From positions 42,923-106,922 of the forward strand of contig NZ_JBIPKH010000009.1 in assembly GCF_044068625.1 (NCBI RefSeq): DNA of 64,000 nucleotides, written 5' to 3'. Below the pieces are notes generated by a model. It was not told the DNA's origin, did not search any database, and saw only the letters and a list, made by a program, of their open reading frames with translations. Origin of the DNA: Desulfurivibrio sp044068625 (GTDB taxonomy: Bacteria > Desulfobacterota > Desulfobulbia > Desulfobulbales > Desulfurivibrionaceae). Positions 48,529 to 57,304 of the stretch are shown one piece after another. The stretch's first letter is position 1, and each line of letters opens with the position of its first letter. The position numbers were made by a program, and so were the translations under genes.

Positions 48529-50118
48529 TCAACCTGGTGGTGGCGGGGTGGAAGGAAGGCTTTTTGCCTTTTCCCGGCAGATCGCGGCGAAATCCTCGGG
48601 ATAGTGGCCGCAGATAAAGCGTTGCTGGGCCTCGCTGAAGGCCCCCATGGACCAGGGTAACTTGGGCAGCAGGGAGTAAAGCAGGTGCTGGTCGGGGTCG
48701 GGGTTGTCCAGCCGTTTGGCGTACTCCAGGCTGGTGACCAGGGTGGCGCCCAGGGCCGCCAGGATCCGCTGGGCCAGCAGCAGGGCCGAATCCAGGGCGG
48801 CCCGGCAGGCGGTGTCGGCCTCCAGGATGTTGCCCACCGGTTCCCGGCAGACGATCTGCAGCTCCCACTGGGATACCTGGGCCTTGGGAACGAAGAGCAT
48901 CACCTGGCGGTCCTCATGGATGATCAGGTCGGACGGGGCCTGCGGCCGGCCATCAACCCTGGTGTTGTTTTTCAGGGCCCGCAGGTAATCGGCGAACAGT
49001 CCCCGGCCGCTCTCTTGGCGGTACTCGGCGCAGCAGCGGCTTACCTGATCGCCGCAGGCAAAGGCCGGCGGTGGTGGGATCAGGGCGTATTGCTGGTGGA
49101 TCTGCTGGTGGGAGGCATGGAGGCGAAAGCCGCTGCCGGAAAAATCGTAGCCGAAATTCCAGCCCCAGAGGGTGGCGGTGAAGGGCAGACCGGGGGGGGC
49201 GCTTTGGATTCGGGGCAGGAGCCGGCGGCGCAACTCCTCCAGCTCCTCCGGATTCAAGGTCCGCCGGCGCCAGGGTAGCGGCAGGCCCAGCATCTCGGCC
49301 AGGCGCAGGTAGGTTCGCTGGTAGTAGAGATGGCGCAGGCCGGTCATGTCGGCCGGGGTGAGATCGTCGATCCGATAACGGACGGCGTCGTCAGCCAGAT
49401 TGGCGGCGTAATGCCCCCAGGGAATATAGCTGTTGCGCCGCAGGTATTCAAAGGTATGGGTGGCCCCGCCGGGCTCGCCGTATTCCCCGACGATCTCGCT
49501 GCCGCCCTGGGCGCCGGGCCGCAGCACCATGACCTCCTTGTAGGGGGCGGGCAGCTGGGGGTTGTTGGCCACCGTCTCATACAGGTCGTGGTCGTGGATC
49601 ACCGGCCTGGGCCCATTTTCGCTCTGCCGGTAGCGTAAACCGGTCAGCGGGGGCGGGTCTCCGGCCCCGTAAACAAATTCGCAGCAGCCGGCGGCCAGGG
49701 CCACCAGTTCGACGGGATCCCTGGAACTGCCGGCCAGGGTCAGCCGCAGGGGCCGGGGCAGTATTCGCAGAAACTCCTCCAGGCTTAGGCCGGCGGGCAG
49801 GGTTTCCCGCAGAGAAACCGCTTTCGGCGGCGGAGGGAGGGCGATCCCGGCCGGGTTTAGGGCTCTGGTTTCGGCCCAGGCCCGGCTGATAAAGGTGGTT
49901 CCCCGAAAGGTCAGGGGGTTGGGGATCTCATAAACCAGGTCGGCCGCGGTCACCTCCAGGTCGTCGGGGGGGAAGTTGGCGCTGTTGGTCACCGGCTGGT
50001 CGGTGGTGGTCAGGCCAAGGGTGGCCGGGAAGTCGTGGCAACGCAGGTTGCGCACCCGATAGCCGGGGCGGTGGACAATAACCCGAAAATGACCACTGGG
50101 TTCGATAAAGGAGGGCAT
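48529..50118 (-). CDS. uncharacterised protein, possibly distant HIT/GalT-like
   Basis: 529 residues, soluble, no signal peptide. A cluster of histidines and glutamines at 334-343 (LHASHQQIHQQYA) resembles the H-x-H-x-Q active site of GalT/Ap4A-phosphorylase type HIT proteins, following GWNFGYDFSGSGFR. Later, DLIIHEDRQVMLFVPKAQVSQWELQI is laid out like the second GalT half. These similarities are only by eye and the exact H-x-H pattern is not met. It lies one base from thiD. It could be a nucleotidyl transferase-related enzyme or something unrelated. Confidence 0.6.
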   Translation of the reverse strand: MPSFIEPSGHFRVIVHRPGYRVRNLRCHDFPATLGLTTTDQPVTNSANFPPDDLEVTAADLVYEIPNPLTFRGTTFISRAWAETRALNPAGIALPPPPKAVSLRETLPAGLSLEEFLRILPRPLRLTLAGSSRDPVELVALAAGCCEFVYGAGDPPPLTGLRYRQSENGPRPVIHDHDLYETVANNPQLPAPYKEVMVLRPGAQGGSEIVGEYGEPGGATHTFEYLRRNSYIPWGHYAANLADDAVRYRIDDLTPADMTGLRHLYYQRTYLRLAEMLGLPLPWRRRTLNPEELEELRRRLLPRIQSAPPGLPFTATLWGWNFGYDFSGSGFRLHASHQQIHQQYALIPPPPAFACGDQVSRCCAEYRQESGRGLFADYLRALKNNTRVDGRPQAPSDLIIHEDRQVMLFVPKAQVSQWELQIVCREPVGNILEADTACRAALDSALLLAQRILAALGATLVTSLEYAKRLDNPDPDQHLLYSLLPKLPWSMGAFSEAQQRFICGHYPEDFAAICREKAKSLPSTPPPPG

Positions 50119-50119
50119 T

Positions 50120-50977
50120 TTAAACCTCTTGCGGCCGCACCAGCAGATGATGCCCCAGGGGGCCGTTACCGCCCCCCATGGTCAGCCCGGCCCCGGCCCG
50201 GATCGCGGCCAGGGTGAAGACGGCGGCCCGCCGGAACGCCTCGGGGTAGGAGGCGCCACGCAGATGCCAGGCGGCCAGGGCGGTGGCAAAGGTGCAGCCG
50301 GTACCGTGGAGATTGGCGCTGGGCAGGCGGGGATGGCGGCTTTCCACCACCCGCTCCGGTTGGTTGGGTCGCAGTACCAGCAGATCCCGGACAATGGATT
50401 CCTCCTGGTCGCGATGACCGCCGGTGATTACCACCGCCCGCAGGTTGGGAAACCGGGCCAGCAGGATGTCGGCCCGGCGGAGCAGTTGCTCCTCATCGGG
50501 ATCGGGGGCCGTGGGGGGGGCCACGCTCAGGCAGGCCAGCTCCGGCAGATTGGGGGTCAGGACGGTCACCTTAGGCAACAGGGCGCCGGCCAGTCCGGCC
50601 AGCTCGCCGGCGGCCATGAGCCGCTGACCATCTCCGGCCCGCAGCACCGGATCATAGATCACTTCCCCGGTGAAATCTTCCAGGGCGGCGGCCACGGCGG
50701 CGGCCAAGGCGGCGGAGCCCACCATTCCGATCTTGACATGGCTGACCGGCAGATCTTCCAGCACCGCCCGGATCTGATCGTAAACCAGTTGGGGGGCAAG
50801 CGGCTGGAAGTAGCGCACCCCCAAGGTGTTTTGTACGGTCAGGCAGGTGATGGCCGCCGCCCCGTAAACTCCCAGGGCGGTGCAGGTTTTGAGGTCGGCC
50901 TGGATGCCGGCTCCGCCCGAGGGGTCCGAGCCGGCAATACTGAGCAGGGCTGTCCGTGGTTCTGGTTCAGCCGGCAT
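50120..50977 (-). CDS. thiD: hydroxymethylpyrimidine (phosphate) kinase ThiD
   Basis: 285 residues of the ribokinase fold. It phosphorylates HMP and HMP-P for thiamine synthesis. Signature blocks are LSIAGSDPSGGAGIQADLKT (~12-31), ITCLTVQNTLGV, the DPVLRAGDG segment, TPNLPELACL and the catalytic HGTGCTFATALAA. It is about 20 residues longer than E. coli ThiD. Its start overlaps the FKBP gene by 11 bases and the next gene lies one base away. No other thi genes or TPP riboswitch are visible. Confidence 0.94.
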   Translation of the reverse strand: MPAEPEPRTALLSIAGSDPSGGAGIQADLKTCTALGVYGAAAITCLTVQNTLGVRYFQPLAPQLVYDQIRAVLEDLPVSHVKIGMVGSAALAAAVAAALEDFTGEVIYDPVLRAGDGQRLMAAGELAGLAGALLPKVTVLTPNLPELACLSVAPPTAPDPDEEQLLRRADILLARFPNLRAVVITGGHRDQEESIVRDLLVLRPNQPERVVESRHPRLPSANLHGTGCTFATALAAWHLRGASYPEAFRRAAVFTLAAIRAGAGLTMGGGNGPLGHHLLVRPQEV

Positions 50978-51434
50978 GGGAATCGGCGTCCGATTCGATC
51001 TTGGTCAGGGTGATGGTATAAAAGAGTTCCTGGCCCGCCAGGGGATGGTTGAAATCCACCTTGACCTGAGCGGCGTCGGTTTCCAGCACCAGGGCGGGCA
51101 GCCGGTGGGTTTTGCCCTCCCGCTCCATGTTCATGGCCACCACCATGCCGGGTTTGATCTCACCCTCGCCCAAGGTGTCGCGCCGGACGGTAAGTACCAG
51201 CTCCTCGTGGTGGGGGCCGTAACCCTCTTCGGGTGGGATGCTGACGGTCCGGCTCTGGCCCGGTTCCATGCCGATGATCGCCCGCTCCAGGGAGGGCAGC
51301 ACCATCTGGTCGCCTATTTTAAAGGTCATGGGGGCGGAATCGACGGAAGATTCAAACACCTCGCCGTTTTCCAGTTTGCCCTCGTAATGGACGGTTACCT
51401 GGTCGTTCTCTTTTGCTGCCGCTCCACGCGCCAT
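50967..51434 (-). CDS. SlyD-like FKBP peptidyl-prolyl isomerase
   Basis: 155 residues. The FKBP core is seen in VTVHYEGKLENGEVFESSVDSAP and the MEPGQSRTVSIPPEEGYGPH segment, with an inserted IF domain (~75-130) as in SlyD. It is shorter than E. coli SlyD and lacks the histidine-rich metal-binding tail, resembling short archaeal-type or FkpB/SlpA-like proteins. It likely helps folding in the cytoplasm. It starts the thiD transcript. Confidence 0.9.
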   Translation of the reverse strand: MARGAAAKENDQVTVHYEGKLENGEVFESSVDSAPMTFKIGDQMVLPSLERAIIGMEPGQSRTVSIPPEEGYGPHHEELVLTVRRDTLGEGEIKPGMVVAMNMEREGKTHRLPALVLETDAAQVKVDFNHPLAGQELFYTITLTKIESDADSHAG

Positions 51435-51577
51435 AGTTCATATCCTCGATAATGTGTGATTCGGTTTCCGGTTGGGGGGGGCAATGGTCAACCAAGGTAT
51501 TATGCCGAAAAAAGGTCGCCGGCACAAGGGTTGGGCTGGAAAAAAACTGGGCCGGGGGCGATGGGGGCAGCAGTTGA

Positions 51578-53008
51578 CTAGACAACCTCGAAACGCTCAC
51601 TCCAAGTTTCCAGCTTGTCGATCAGCCGGGCCAGGGTGGTGTCTGGCCGGGCTGCCTTCTGATCCGGCTCGTGGGAGCCGCTGCCCTGGTCGCGGATCGA
51701 ATGGCCCAGGATGGCTCGCTCCAGGCGGCCGCCGTGGATCTTCACCACTTTTTGCAGGTGGGTCAGCAGCAGTTCATAGGGGAAAGGGCGGTCGTACTCT
51801 TCCAGCATTTCGTTGAGCACCAGCATGATCTTGGTCCGCTCCAACTCATTGCCGCCGCCATGGTAGGGCAGGGTGGTGAGGGCCCCCACCGTCAGCCGTT
51901 GCAACTCATTGGCGTTGACGCTCTTGTTGCCGGTCAAGGTTTGGAACAGCAGCTTGAAGGTGAGCATCACTCCCCTCAGGCCGGTGAAAAAAACGGTGGC
52001 TTGCTCGGCGGCCAGCCATTCCGGGTTGAGGGGGGAGCCACCGGTGGTGATTTGCCGTTGCAGCTCGGCGGGTAGGGCCTGACCGAGGCTCTTGTGGAGC
52101 AGTTGCAGTTTGTCCAGCAGAGCCGGCATCAGTTCGTTGTGGCGCAGGGCCCGGGCCCGCAGGGAGAGGTCCAGGAGAAGGTTGCCGTAGCGGACGCTCA
52201 GTTGCGGCAACTGGTCGATGATCGCGCCGATCTCCCGTCGGCGCGATTGGGCGAGCTGCTGGCGAAAATCCTGCAATGCCCTGATTTCACTGGGGGGATG
52301 ATGCTGGAAATCTTCGATGTAGTTCTTGAGGCGGTCGGCGGCCCGGACCCCGACCTGCCTGAGCCCCTCCAGGAGGGTGACGGCCATGGGCGGCAGCTCA
52401 GTAAACTCGATGGCCCGCAGTTGCCGCTCCAGCTCGGCGGCCCGGGCGAAAATGCCGGCCAGGGAGGTGGCTTGCTGGTCGGTAGCCTCTTTGGTGGCAA
52501 AGAGAAAGAAGCGCAGGCCCTGCTCGAGGCTCGGCGCGTTTTTGGGGGTGCCGCGTTTGGCTCCGGGCAGCAAGCCGGCCAGGGTCGGCAGCCGGCGTAC
52601 CAGGGTGTCGGCCTCCAGCAGCGGGCGGCAATGCTCCTGCAGCCGGAGCAGCTCCGGGGCCAGGAGGTCGGCCTGATTTTTTATCGTTTGCAGTCGAACC
52701 TGGGCGGCGGCTACCTGGATGGCTCCCCGGCGGATATCGATGGCCAGATCGCCGTACTCGTTTTCCAGCTTGGCCAGCTCCTGGAGAATGGTCTCGATGG
52801 TTGCGCGAACCAGGTCCCGGGACTTTTTCAGGTTGGATTTCAGGCCATATTCCACCAGGAGGTCGCCGTGCTTGTCGAAATTGACCTTCCACCATTGCCG
52901 TAAACGCTCGTCCCCGGCCAGGGGTTCCACGGCGACGCGGATCTGTTGCAGCAGTTGCTCAAGCTGTTCCAGCTCGACCTTGAAGTATTCCATGGCCCTG
53001 TTATTCAA
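51578..53008 (-). CDS. uncharacterised helical protein
   Basis: 476 residues, soluble and almost entirely helix-forming, with long heptad-like stretches at 1-140 (leucine and glutamine-rich coiled coils) and at 215-325. No catalytic motif, cysteine cluster or membrane segment is visible. The start is preceded by no strong RBS, but codon use is normal. Neighbours are an FKBP gene on the same strand and the divergent his operon, which give no functional clue. The second half contains ERTKIMLVLNEMLEEYDRP. It may be a structural or scaffold protein; no function is proposed. Confidence 0.7.
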   Translation of the reverse strand: MNNRAMEYFKVELEQLEQLLQQIRVAVEPLAGDERLRQWWKVNFDKHGDLLVEYGLKSNLKKSRDLVRATIETILQELAKLENEYGDLAIDIRRGAIQVAAAQVRLQTIKNQADLLAPELLRLQEHCRPLLEADTLVRRLPTLAGLLPGAKRGTPKNAPSLEQGLRFFLFATKEATDQQATSLAGIFARAAELERQLRAIEFTELPPMAVTLLEGLRQVGVRAADRLKNYIEDFQHHPPSEIRALQDFRQQLAQSRRREIGAIIDQLPQLSVRYGNLLLDLSLRARALRHNELMPALLDKLQLLHKSLGQALPAELQRQITTGGSPLNPEWLAAEQATVFFTGLRGVMLTFKLLFQTLTGNKSVNANELQRLTVGALTTLPYHGGGNELERTKIMLVLNEMLEEYDRPFPYELLLTHLQKVVKIHGGRLERAILGHSIRDQGSGSHEPDQKAARPDTTLARLIDKLETWSERFEVV

Positions 53009-53221
53009 CGTTAAGGAGTGCAGGTGATTCGGATGCAGCCGACCCGCTGATTCCGGCCGGGCAACGTGATAACATAACCGAAATGATCATTGGTGGCGTG
53101 CAAAAAAGGTGGTGGGCTTTGTGGCGGGGGGCAGGCGACGTTTTTTGCGGCTTGACAATACGGGATGATAGCCCTATTCTGTTGCTTTTGTCTTTAGCGG
53201 GCCACGGGAAAGCGTGAAGCA
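53009..53221. other. intergenic region upstream of the his genes
   Basis: A 213-base gap between divergent genes. Apart from the strong promoter at 53152-53180 it holds no open reading frame I can support and no obvious operator palindrome. Confidence 0.5.
53152..53180 (+). promoter_or_regulatory. strong sigma-70 promoter for the hisI-hisG transcript
   Basis: TTGACA (53152-53157) matches the -35 consensus perfectly. After exactly 17 bases TATTCT (53175-53180) matches the -10 with two differences. The transcript would begin near 53187 and reach the small Cys gene at 53222. It is the cleanest housekeeping promoter I see in the window. Confidence 0.88.
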
Positions 53222-53407
53222 ATGGAACTGCTCTGTGAAAAATACCGGGAGAAGGTGCGGGAGGAAGAGGCCCGTTGCCATCGGCCCCAGGAGTACTGCA
53301 AGTTCCGCTCCGCCTGTATCATCAACATGCTGGGGCGGGAGCGGGAGCGGGAGGCCGCCCAGGCCCAAGCGCCGGAGAAAACGCGAGGAAAAGAGAAGGA
53401 TGCTTGA
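53222..53407 (+). CDS. small Cys protein preceding hisI
   Basis: 61 residues: cysteines 5, 19, 26 and 32 in LCEKYREKVREEEARCHRPQ and YCKFRSACIINML, then a highly charged tail. It could be a small metal-binding protein, but no family is recognised. It overlaps hisI by 8 bases, follows a strong promoter and has its own ATG near GTGAAGC. Similar Cys-rich short proteins occur in the window at 26531 and 11459, but I see no shared motif. Confidence 0.65.
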   Translation: MELLCEKYREKVREEEARCHRPQEYCKFRSACIINMLGREREREAAQAQAPEKTRGKEKDA

Positions 53408-53789
53408 TTTCAGCAAGGGGGAGAAGGGGCTGCTGCCCGCCATCGTCCAGGACCATCAAAGTGGCGAGGTGCTGATGCTGGCCTATATCAACGAGATCGC
53501 CTGGCAACGCACCTTGGAAACCGGCCAGGCCCACTACTGGAGTCGCTCGCGGGCCAAGATCTGGCTCAAGGGTGAGAGTTCCGGCCATATTCAGCAGGTC
53601 CGGGAGATCCGGGTTGACTGCGATGCCGACACCGTGGTTTTCCGGGTTGAACAGGTGGGCGGGGCGGCCTGTCACACCGGCCATCGGACCTGTTTTTATC
53701 GGCGGCTGACCGGTTTTCCCGGCCCCGAACCCCACTTGGAAATTACTGAAACCCCGGTTTTCGATCCCGCGGAGGTATATAAGAGATGA
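53400..53789 (+). CDS. hisI: phosphoribosyl-AMP cyclohydrolase HisI
   Basis: 129 residues starting at the ATG 53400; the longer frame upstream is only a shadow of the small gene. HisI performs the third step of histidine synthesis, opening the PR-AMP ring. Metal ligands are Cys74 and the aspartates Asp75/Asp77 (VDCDAD), plus the C-terminal Cys91 and Cys98 (ACHTGHRTCFYR). It is a monofunctional enzyme, with no HisE domain fused. Its stop overlaps hisG by ATGA. Confidence 0.95.
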   Translation: MLDFSKGEKGLLPAIVQDHQSGEVLMLAYINEIAWQRTLETGQAHYWSRSRAKIWLKGESSGHIQQVREIRVDCDADTVVFRVEQVGGAACHTGHRTCFYRRLTGFPGPEPHLEITETPVFDPAEVYKR

Positions 53790-54670
53790 GACAGTTGAAG
53801 CTGGGTATTCCCAAAGGCAGCCTGGAGAAGGCCACCATCGAGCTGTTCGCCAAATCGGGCTGGCAGATCAAGCTCTCTTCCCGCAACTATTTTCCCGAGA
53901 TCGACGATCCGGAACTGAGCTGCTCCATCTGCCGCCCCCAGGAGATGTCGGTCTATATCGAAAAACAGGTGCTGGATGCCGGAATCACCGGCAAGGACTG
54001 GACCCTGGAGAACAGCTCCGAGGTGGTGGTGGTGGCCGATCTGGTCTACTCCAAAGTGAGTCGCAAGCCCACCCGCTGGGTGCTGGCGGTGCCGGGGGAT
54101 TCTCCGATCAAGCGGGTGGAGGATCTGGAGGGCAAGAAGATCGCCACCGAACTGGTCAACTTTACCCGCAACTACTTTGCCGCCCGCAAGATCAACGTCG
54201 ATATCGCCTTCTCCTGGGGGGCCACCGAGGCCAAGGTGGTTTCGGGGCTGGCCGACGCCATTGTCGAGGTCACCGAAACCGAAAGCACCATCCGGGCCCA
54301 TGGCCTGCGGGTTATCGAGGAGTTGATGAGTTCCAACACCCAACTGATCGCCAGCAAGGAGGCTTGGGCTGACCCCTGGAAGCGGGAGAAGATCGAAAAT
54401 ATCTCGCTGCTGCTCCAAGGGGCGCTTAAGGCCGACCGGATCGTCGGCCTTAAGATGAACGTGCCCAAGGGCCGTCTGGATGAGGTGATTGGGATGCTGC
54501 CCAGTCTCAACGCCCCCACCGTCTCCCCTCTTTACCAGAAAGAGGGGAGGCAGGAGTGGTTTTCGGTGGAAACGGTGATCTCCGAACATGAGGTGCGTGA
54601 CCTGATTCCCCGCTTGCTCAAGCACGGCGCCGAGGGGATCATCGAATATTCGTTGAACAAGGTGATCTGA
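53786..54670 (+). CDS. hisG: ATP phosphoribosyltransferase HisG, long form
   Basis: 294 residues, so this is the long HisG with an ACT-like C-terminal regulatory domain that binds histidine and does not need HisZ. The start LKLGIPKGSLEKATIELFAKSGW is classic. The PRPP-binding region is in IVEVTETESTIRAHGLRVIEE. The C-terminal ~75 residues (LKMNVPKGRLDEVIGMLPSL) are the regulatory part. It begins histidine synthesis. Coupled to hisI; the other his genes are elsewhere. Confidence 0.96.
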   Translation: MRQLKLGIPKGSLEKATIELFAKSGWQIKLSSRNYFPEIDDPELSCSICRPQEMSVYIEKQVLDAGITGKDWTLENSSEVVVVADLVYSKVSRKPTRWVLAVPGDSPIKRVEDLEGKKIATELVNFTRNYFAARKINVDIAFSWGATEAKVVSGLADAIVEVTETESTIRAHGLRVIEELMSSNTQLIASKEAWADPWKREKIENISLLLQGALKADRIVGLKMNVPKGRLDEVIGMLPSLNAPTVSPLYQKEGRQEWFSVETVISEHEVRDLIPRLLKHGAEGIIEYSLNKVI

Positions 54671-54716
54671 TTGGCAACTTACCTGCTGATGCCCCCGGAG
54701 CGGGGCGGGATTGAGG

Positions 54717-55301
54717 ATGAAAATCGATAACATCCATTTCGTGGACAGTGTTTTCAGCCTCTCCCGCCTGCCGGAAGGGGAGCTGCCGGAGATCGCCTTC
54801 GCCGGTCGTTCCAATGTGGGCAAATCCAGCCTGATCAACTGCCTGGTGCGGCGCAAAAACCTGGTCAAGGTCAGCGCCCGCCCCGGCAAGACCCAGAGTC
54901 TCAACTTCTATCTGGTTGATGAAACCCTGCACCTGGTGGATCTGCCCGGTTACGGTTACGCCAAGGTTGATAAAGGGCTGCAGGAGAAGTGGCGGCTGCT
55001 GATCAGCTCCTATCTGGAGACCCGCCCCAACCTGCGCTGTGTGGTGGTGATCATCGACCTGCGCCACGCCCTCAAGGATCTGGACCGGATGCTGATCGGC
55101 TGGTTGCAGAGCGTTGCAGTCCCTTATCTGCCGGTGTACACCAAAATGGACAAGCTCTCCCGCAACGAGCAGCAGCGCCAGGCTCGGGCCCTGGACGCCG
55201 GTCTGGGGATCACCGCCGCCGATCGCCTCCTCTTCTCCGCCAAGACCGGGGAGGGCCGGGAGGAGCTTCTGGCCCGGCTGGACACCTATTTGCTCCCTTA
55301 A
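54717..55301 (+). CDS. engB: ribosome biogenesis GTPase EngB/YihA/YsxC
   Basis: 194 residues from the ATG at 54717, with GAGG just before. P-loop is GRSNVGKS at 30-37, switch motif DLPGYGYAKV, G4 TKMDKL and G5 SAKTG. It is an essential GTPase in large-subunit assembly. It follows hisG by 46 bases with no clear promoter, so it may be cotranscribed. Confidence 0.96.
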   Translation: MKIDNIHFVDSVFSLSRLPEGELPEIAFAGRSNVGKSSLINCLVRRKNLVKVSARPGKTQSLNFYLVDETLHLVDLPGYGYAKVDKGLQEKWRLLISSYLETRPNLRCVVVIIDLRHALKDLDRMLIGWLQSVAVPYLPVYTKMDKLSRNEQQRQARALDAGLGITAADRLLFSAKTGEGREELLARLDTYLLP

Positions 55302-55307
55302 GGTGGG

Positions 55308-56267
55308 TTGGCGGTGGAACTGAGCGAACTGTACCGGGGGCTCCTACTGCCCTTAAGCAAGATTTTTCTCTTTATCTCCTTGGGATTGGTAGTGGCCGGC
55401 CTGATCGAGGAGTTGGGCTGGAGCCGGGCCCTTTCCCGGGTGGCGGCCCCCTTCATCCGTTATGGCCGTTTTTCGGAGATTGCCGGCAGCAGCTTTGCCC
55501 TGGCCTTTGTCTCGGGGGTTTCCGCCAACACCCTGTTGGCCGAGGCTTATCGGGAGGGCAAGATCCAGCGCCGGGAGCTGCTGCTCACCCATCTGCTCCA
55601 CGGCCTGCCCCGTTTTTTTCTCCATCTGCCGACGGTCTTTTTCATGATGGCTCCCTTTATCAAGGGGGCGGCCCTGCTCTATGTGGGGTTGACCTTCACC
55701 TCGGCCCTGCTGCGCACCCTGCTGATCACCCTGGCCGGCCGGTTGTTGCTGCCCGTTCCCGTCACCTCCCATTGCGGCCAGACCAAGGCCAAGGAGCGCT
55801 TGTCGTTTGGAGAGCTGGCGCGAAAGATCCGGCGCCGCCTCCAGCGGCGACTGCTGCGGATCATGTTGATCACCACTCCGATTTATGGACTTTTCTTCTG
55901 GGCCAACCGGCTGGGTTATTTCGCCCGGCTCAGCGGCTGGGTGGAGGAGCATATCGGTTTTTTCTCCTGGCTGCAGCCGGAGAGTATCGGGGTGATTGTC
56001 CTGGTGGCGGCCACCGAGCTCACCGCCGGCCTGGCCGCCGCCGGAGCCCTGCTCGATGGTCATACCTTGAGTAATCGTGACGTGGTACTGGCCCTGCTGA
56101 TCGGGACCGTGATCGCCGCGCCCATCCAGGCCCTGCGCCACCAGTTGCCCTATTACGCCGGAATTTTCCCGCCCCGTCTGGCGGGGGAGCTGATCGTTTA
56201 CAGCCAGCTCTTTCGGGCGGCCAGCGTGATTCTGGTGGGGACCTTTTACTTTCTTTTCAGCGCTTAG
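55308..56267 (+). CDS. gate-domain (nucleoside recognition / SpmA-like) membrane protein
   Basis: 319 residues with a non-ATG start: TTG at 55308 or GTG at 55314, after AAGGTGGG. It has about seven to eight membrane segments in two repeats that look like nucleoside-recognition 'Gate' domains (KIFLFISLGLVVAGLIEE; later ELTAGLAAAGALLDGH). Such proteins are related to SpmA/SpmB and FeoB gate modules. Substrate unknown. It lies 6 bases after engB. Confidence 0.78.
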   Translation: MAVELSELYRGLLLPLSKIFLFISLGLVVAGLIEELGWSRALSRVAAPFIRYGRFSEIAGSSFALAFVSGVSANTLLAEAYREGKIQRRELLLTHLLHGLPRFFLHLPTVFFMMAPFIKGAALLYVGLTFTSALLRTLLITLAGRLLLPVPVTSHCGQTKAKERLSFGELARKIRRRLQRRLLRIMLITTPIYGLFFWANRLGYFARLSGWVEEHIGFFSWLQPESIGVIVLVAATELTAGLAAAGALLDGHTLSNRDVVLALLIGTVIAAPIQALRHQLPYYAGIFPPRLAGELIVYSQLFRAASVILVGTFYFLFSA

Positions 56268-56372
56268 GCGGAGGGGGTTGCCCCCTTGCCAAAGCCACCG
56301 GCAACCGTTACACTCCCTGCTGTTGATCAATTCAAAGGCCAAAGGCGGATGCCACGGAAAAGGAGAGGGAAG

Positions 56373-57299
56373 ATGGCTGAAGATATCGTGGATGTATTGA
56401 TTGTCGGCAGTGGGCCGGCCGGCTTGCAGGCGGCGGTGCACGCGGTGCGTAAGAAGGCGGGAGTGGTGGTGCTGGGCAAGCCCGAGCGGAGCAGCATTTA
56501 TCGGGCCCATGTGGAGAACTATCTCTGCGTTGACGGAGTCACCGAGGGCAGCGACCTGCTGGCGGTGGCCCTGAACCAGGCCCGGCGCTTCGGGGTGGAG
56601 CTGCTCACCGAGGACCTGCTCGGGGTGGAACAGGTCGGAGATCTGTTTACGGTGCGAATCGAAAGCGGCCGGGAGCTGAAGGCCCGGACCCTGATCTTCG
56701 CCACCGGTACCGCCCGCAAAAAGCTGAAAGTCAAGGGGGAGAAGGAGTTGCTCGGTAAGGGGGTCAGCTACTGCGTGGATTGTGATGCCAATTTTTATCG
56801 CAACGCCCGGGTGGCGGTGGTGGGCAACGAGTCGGCGGCGGTGGATGGGGCGGTTACCCTGACCAAGTACGCGGCCGAGGTTCATCTGGTGGCCCAAAAG
56901 CTGGAGGTGTCGCCGGAATTGCGGGCCGAACTGGAGAATAGCCCGGTTCAGGTCCACGAAGGGGAGTGGGTCAAGGAGATCGGTGGCGACAAGGCGGTGG
57001 AGTCGCTGCTGTTGGAGAGCGGCGGTACCTTGGCGGTGGACGGGGTCTTTGTTGAGCTGGGGGCCAAGGGAATGATGGAGCTGGCCACTACTTTAGGGGT
57101 GATGCTGGACAGCGAAACCTTCTCCCATATCGCCACCAACAAGAAGCAGGAGACCAGTATTGCCGGAATTTATGCCGCCGGTGATATCGCCGGTCCGCCC
57201 TGGCAGATGGCCAAGGCGGTGGGTGAGGGCTGTGTGGCCGGCTGGGAGGCGGCCAACTACGCCCTGGCCCAAAAAAGAGCGGCCAGGGAAGCGGCATAA
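56373..57299 (+). CDS. thioredoxin reductase-like FAD/NAD(P) oxidoreductase
   Basis: 308 residues from the ATG at 56373 (MAEDIVDVLIVGSGPAGLQA), an FAD-binding GxGxxG. The redox-active pair is Cys134/Cys137 (YCVDCDAN), equivalent to CATC of TrxB. The second nucleotide loop is unusual (VVGNESAAVDGA rather than GGGDSAV), so NADPH specificity is uncertain. The C-terminal TSIAGIYAAGDIAGPPWQMAKAVGEG is the FAD motif. A thioredoxin or other low-potential disulfide partner is expected but none lies in the window. Confidence 0.88.
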   Translation: MAEDIVDVLIVGSGPAGLQAAVHAVRKKAGVVVLGKPERSSIYRAHVENYLCVDGVTEGSDLLAVALNQARRFGVELLTEDLLGVEQVGDLFTVRIESGRELKARTLIFATGTARKKLKVKGEKELLGKGVSYCVDCDANFYRNARVAVVGNESAAVDGAVTLTKYAAEVHLVAQKLEVSPELRAELENSPVQVHEGEWVKEIGGDKAVESLLLESGGTLAVDGVFVELGAKGMMELATTLGVMLDSETFSHIATNKKQETSIAGIYAAGDIAGPPWQMAKAVGEGCVAGWEAANYALAQKRAAREAA

Positions 57300-57304
57300 A
57301 TTCC

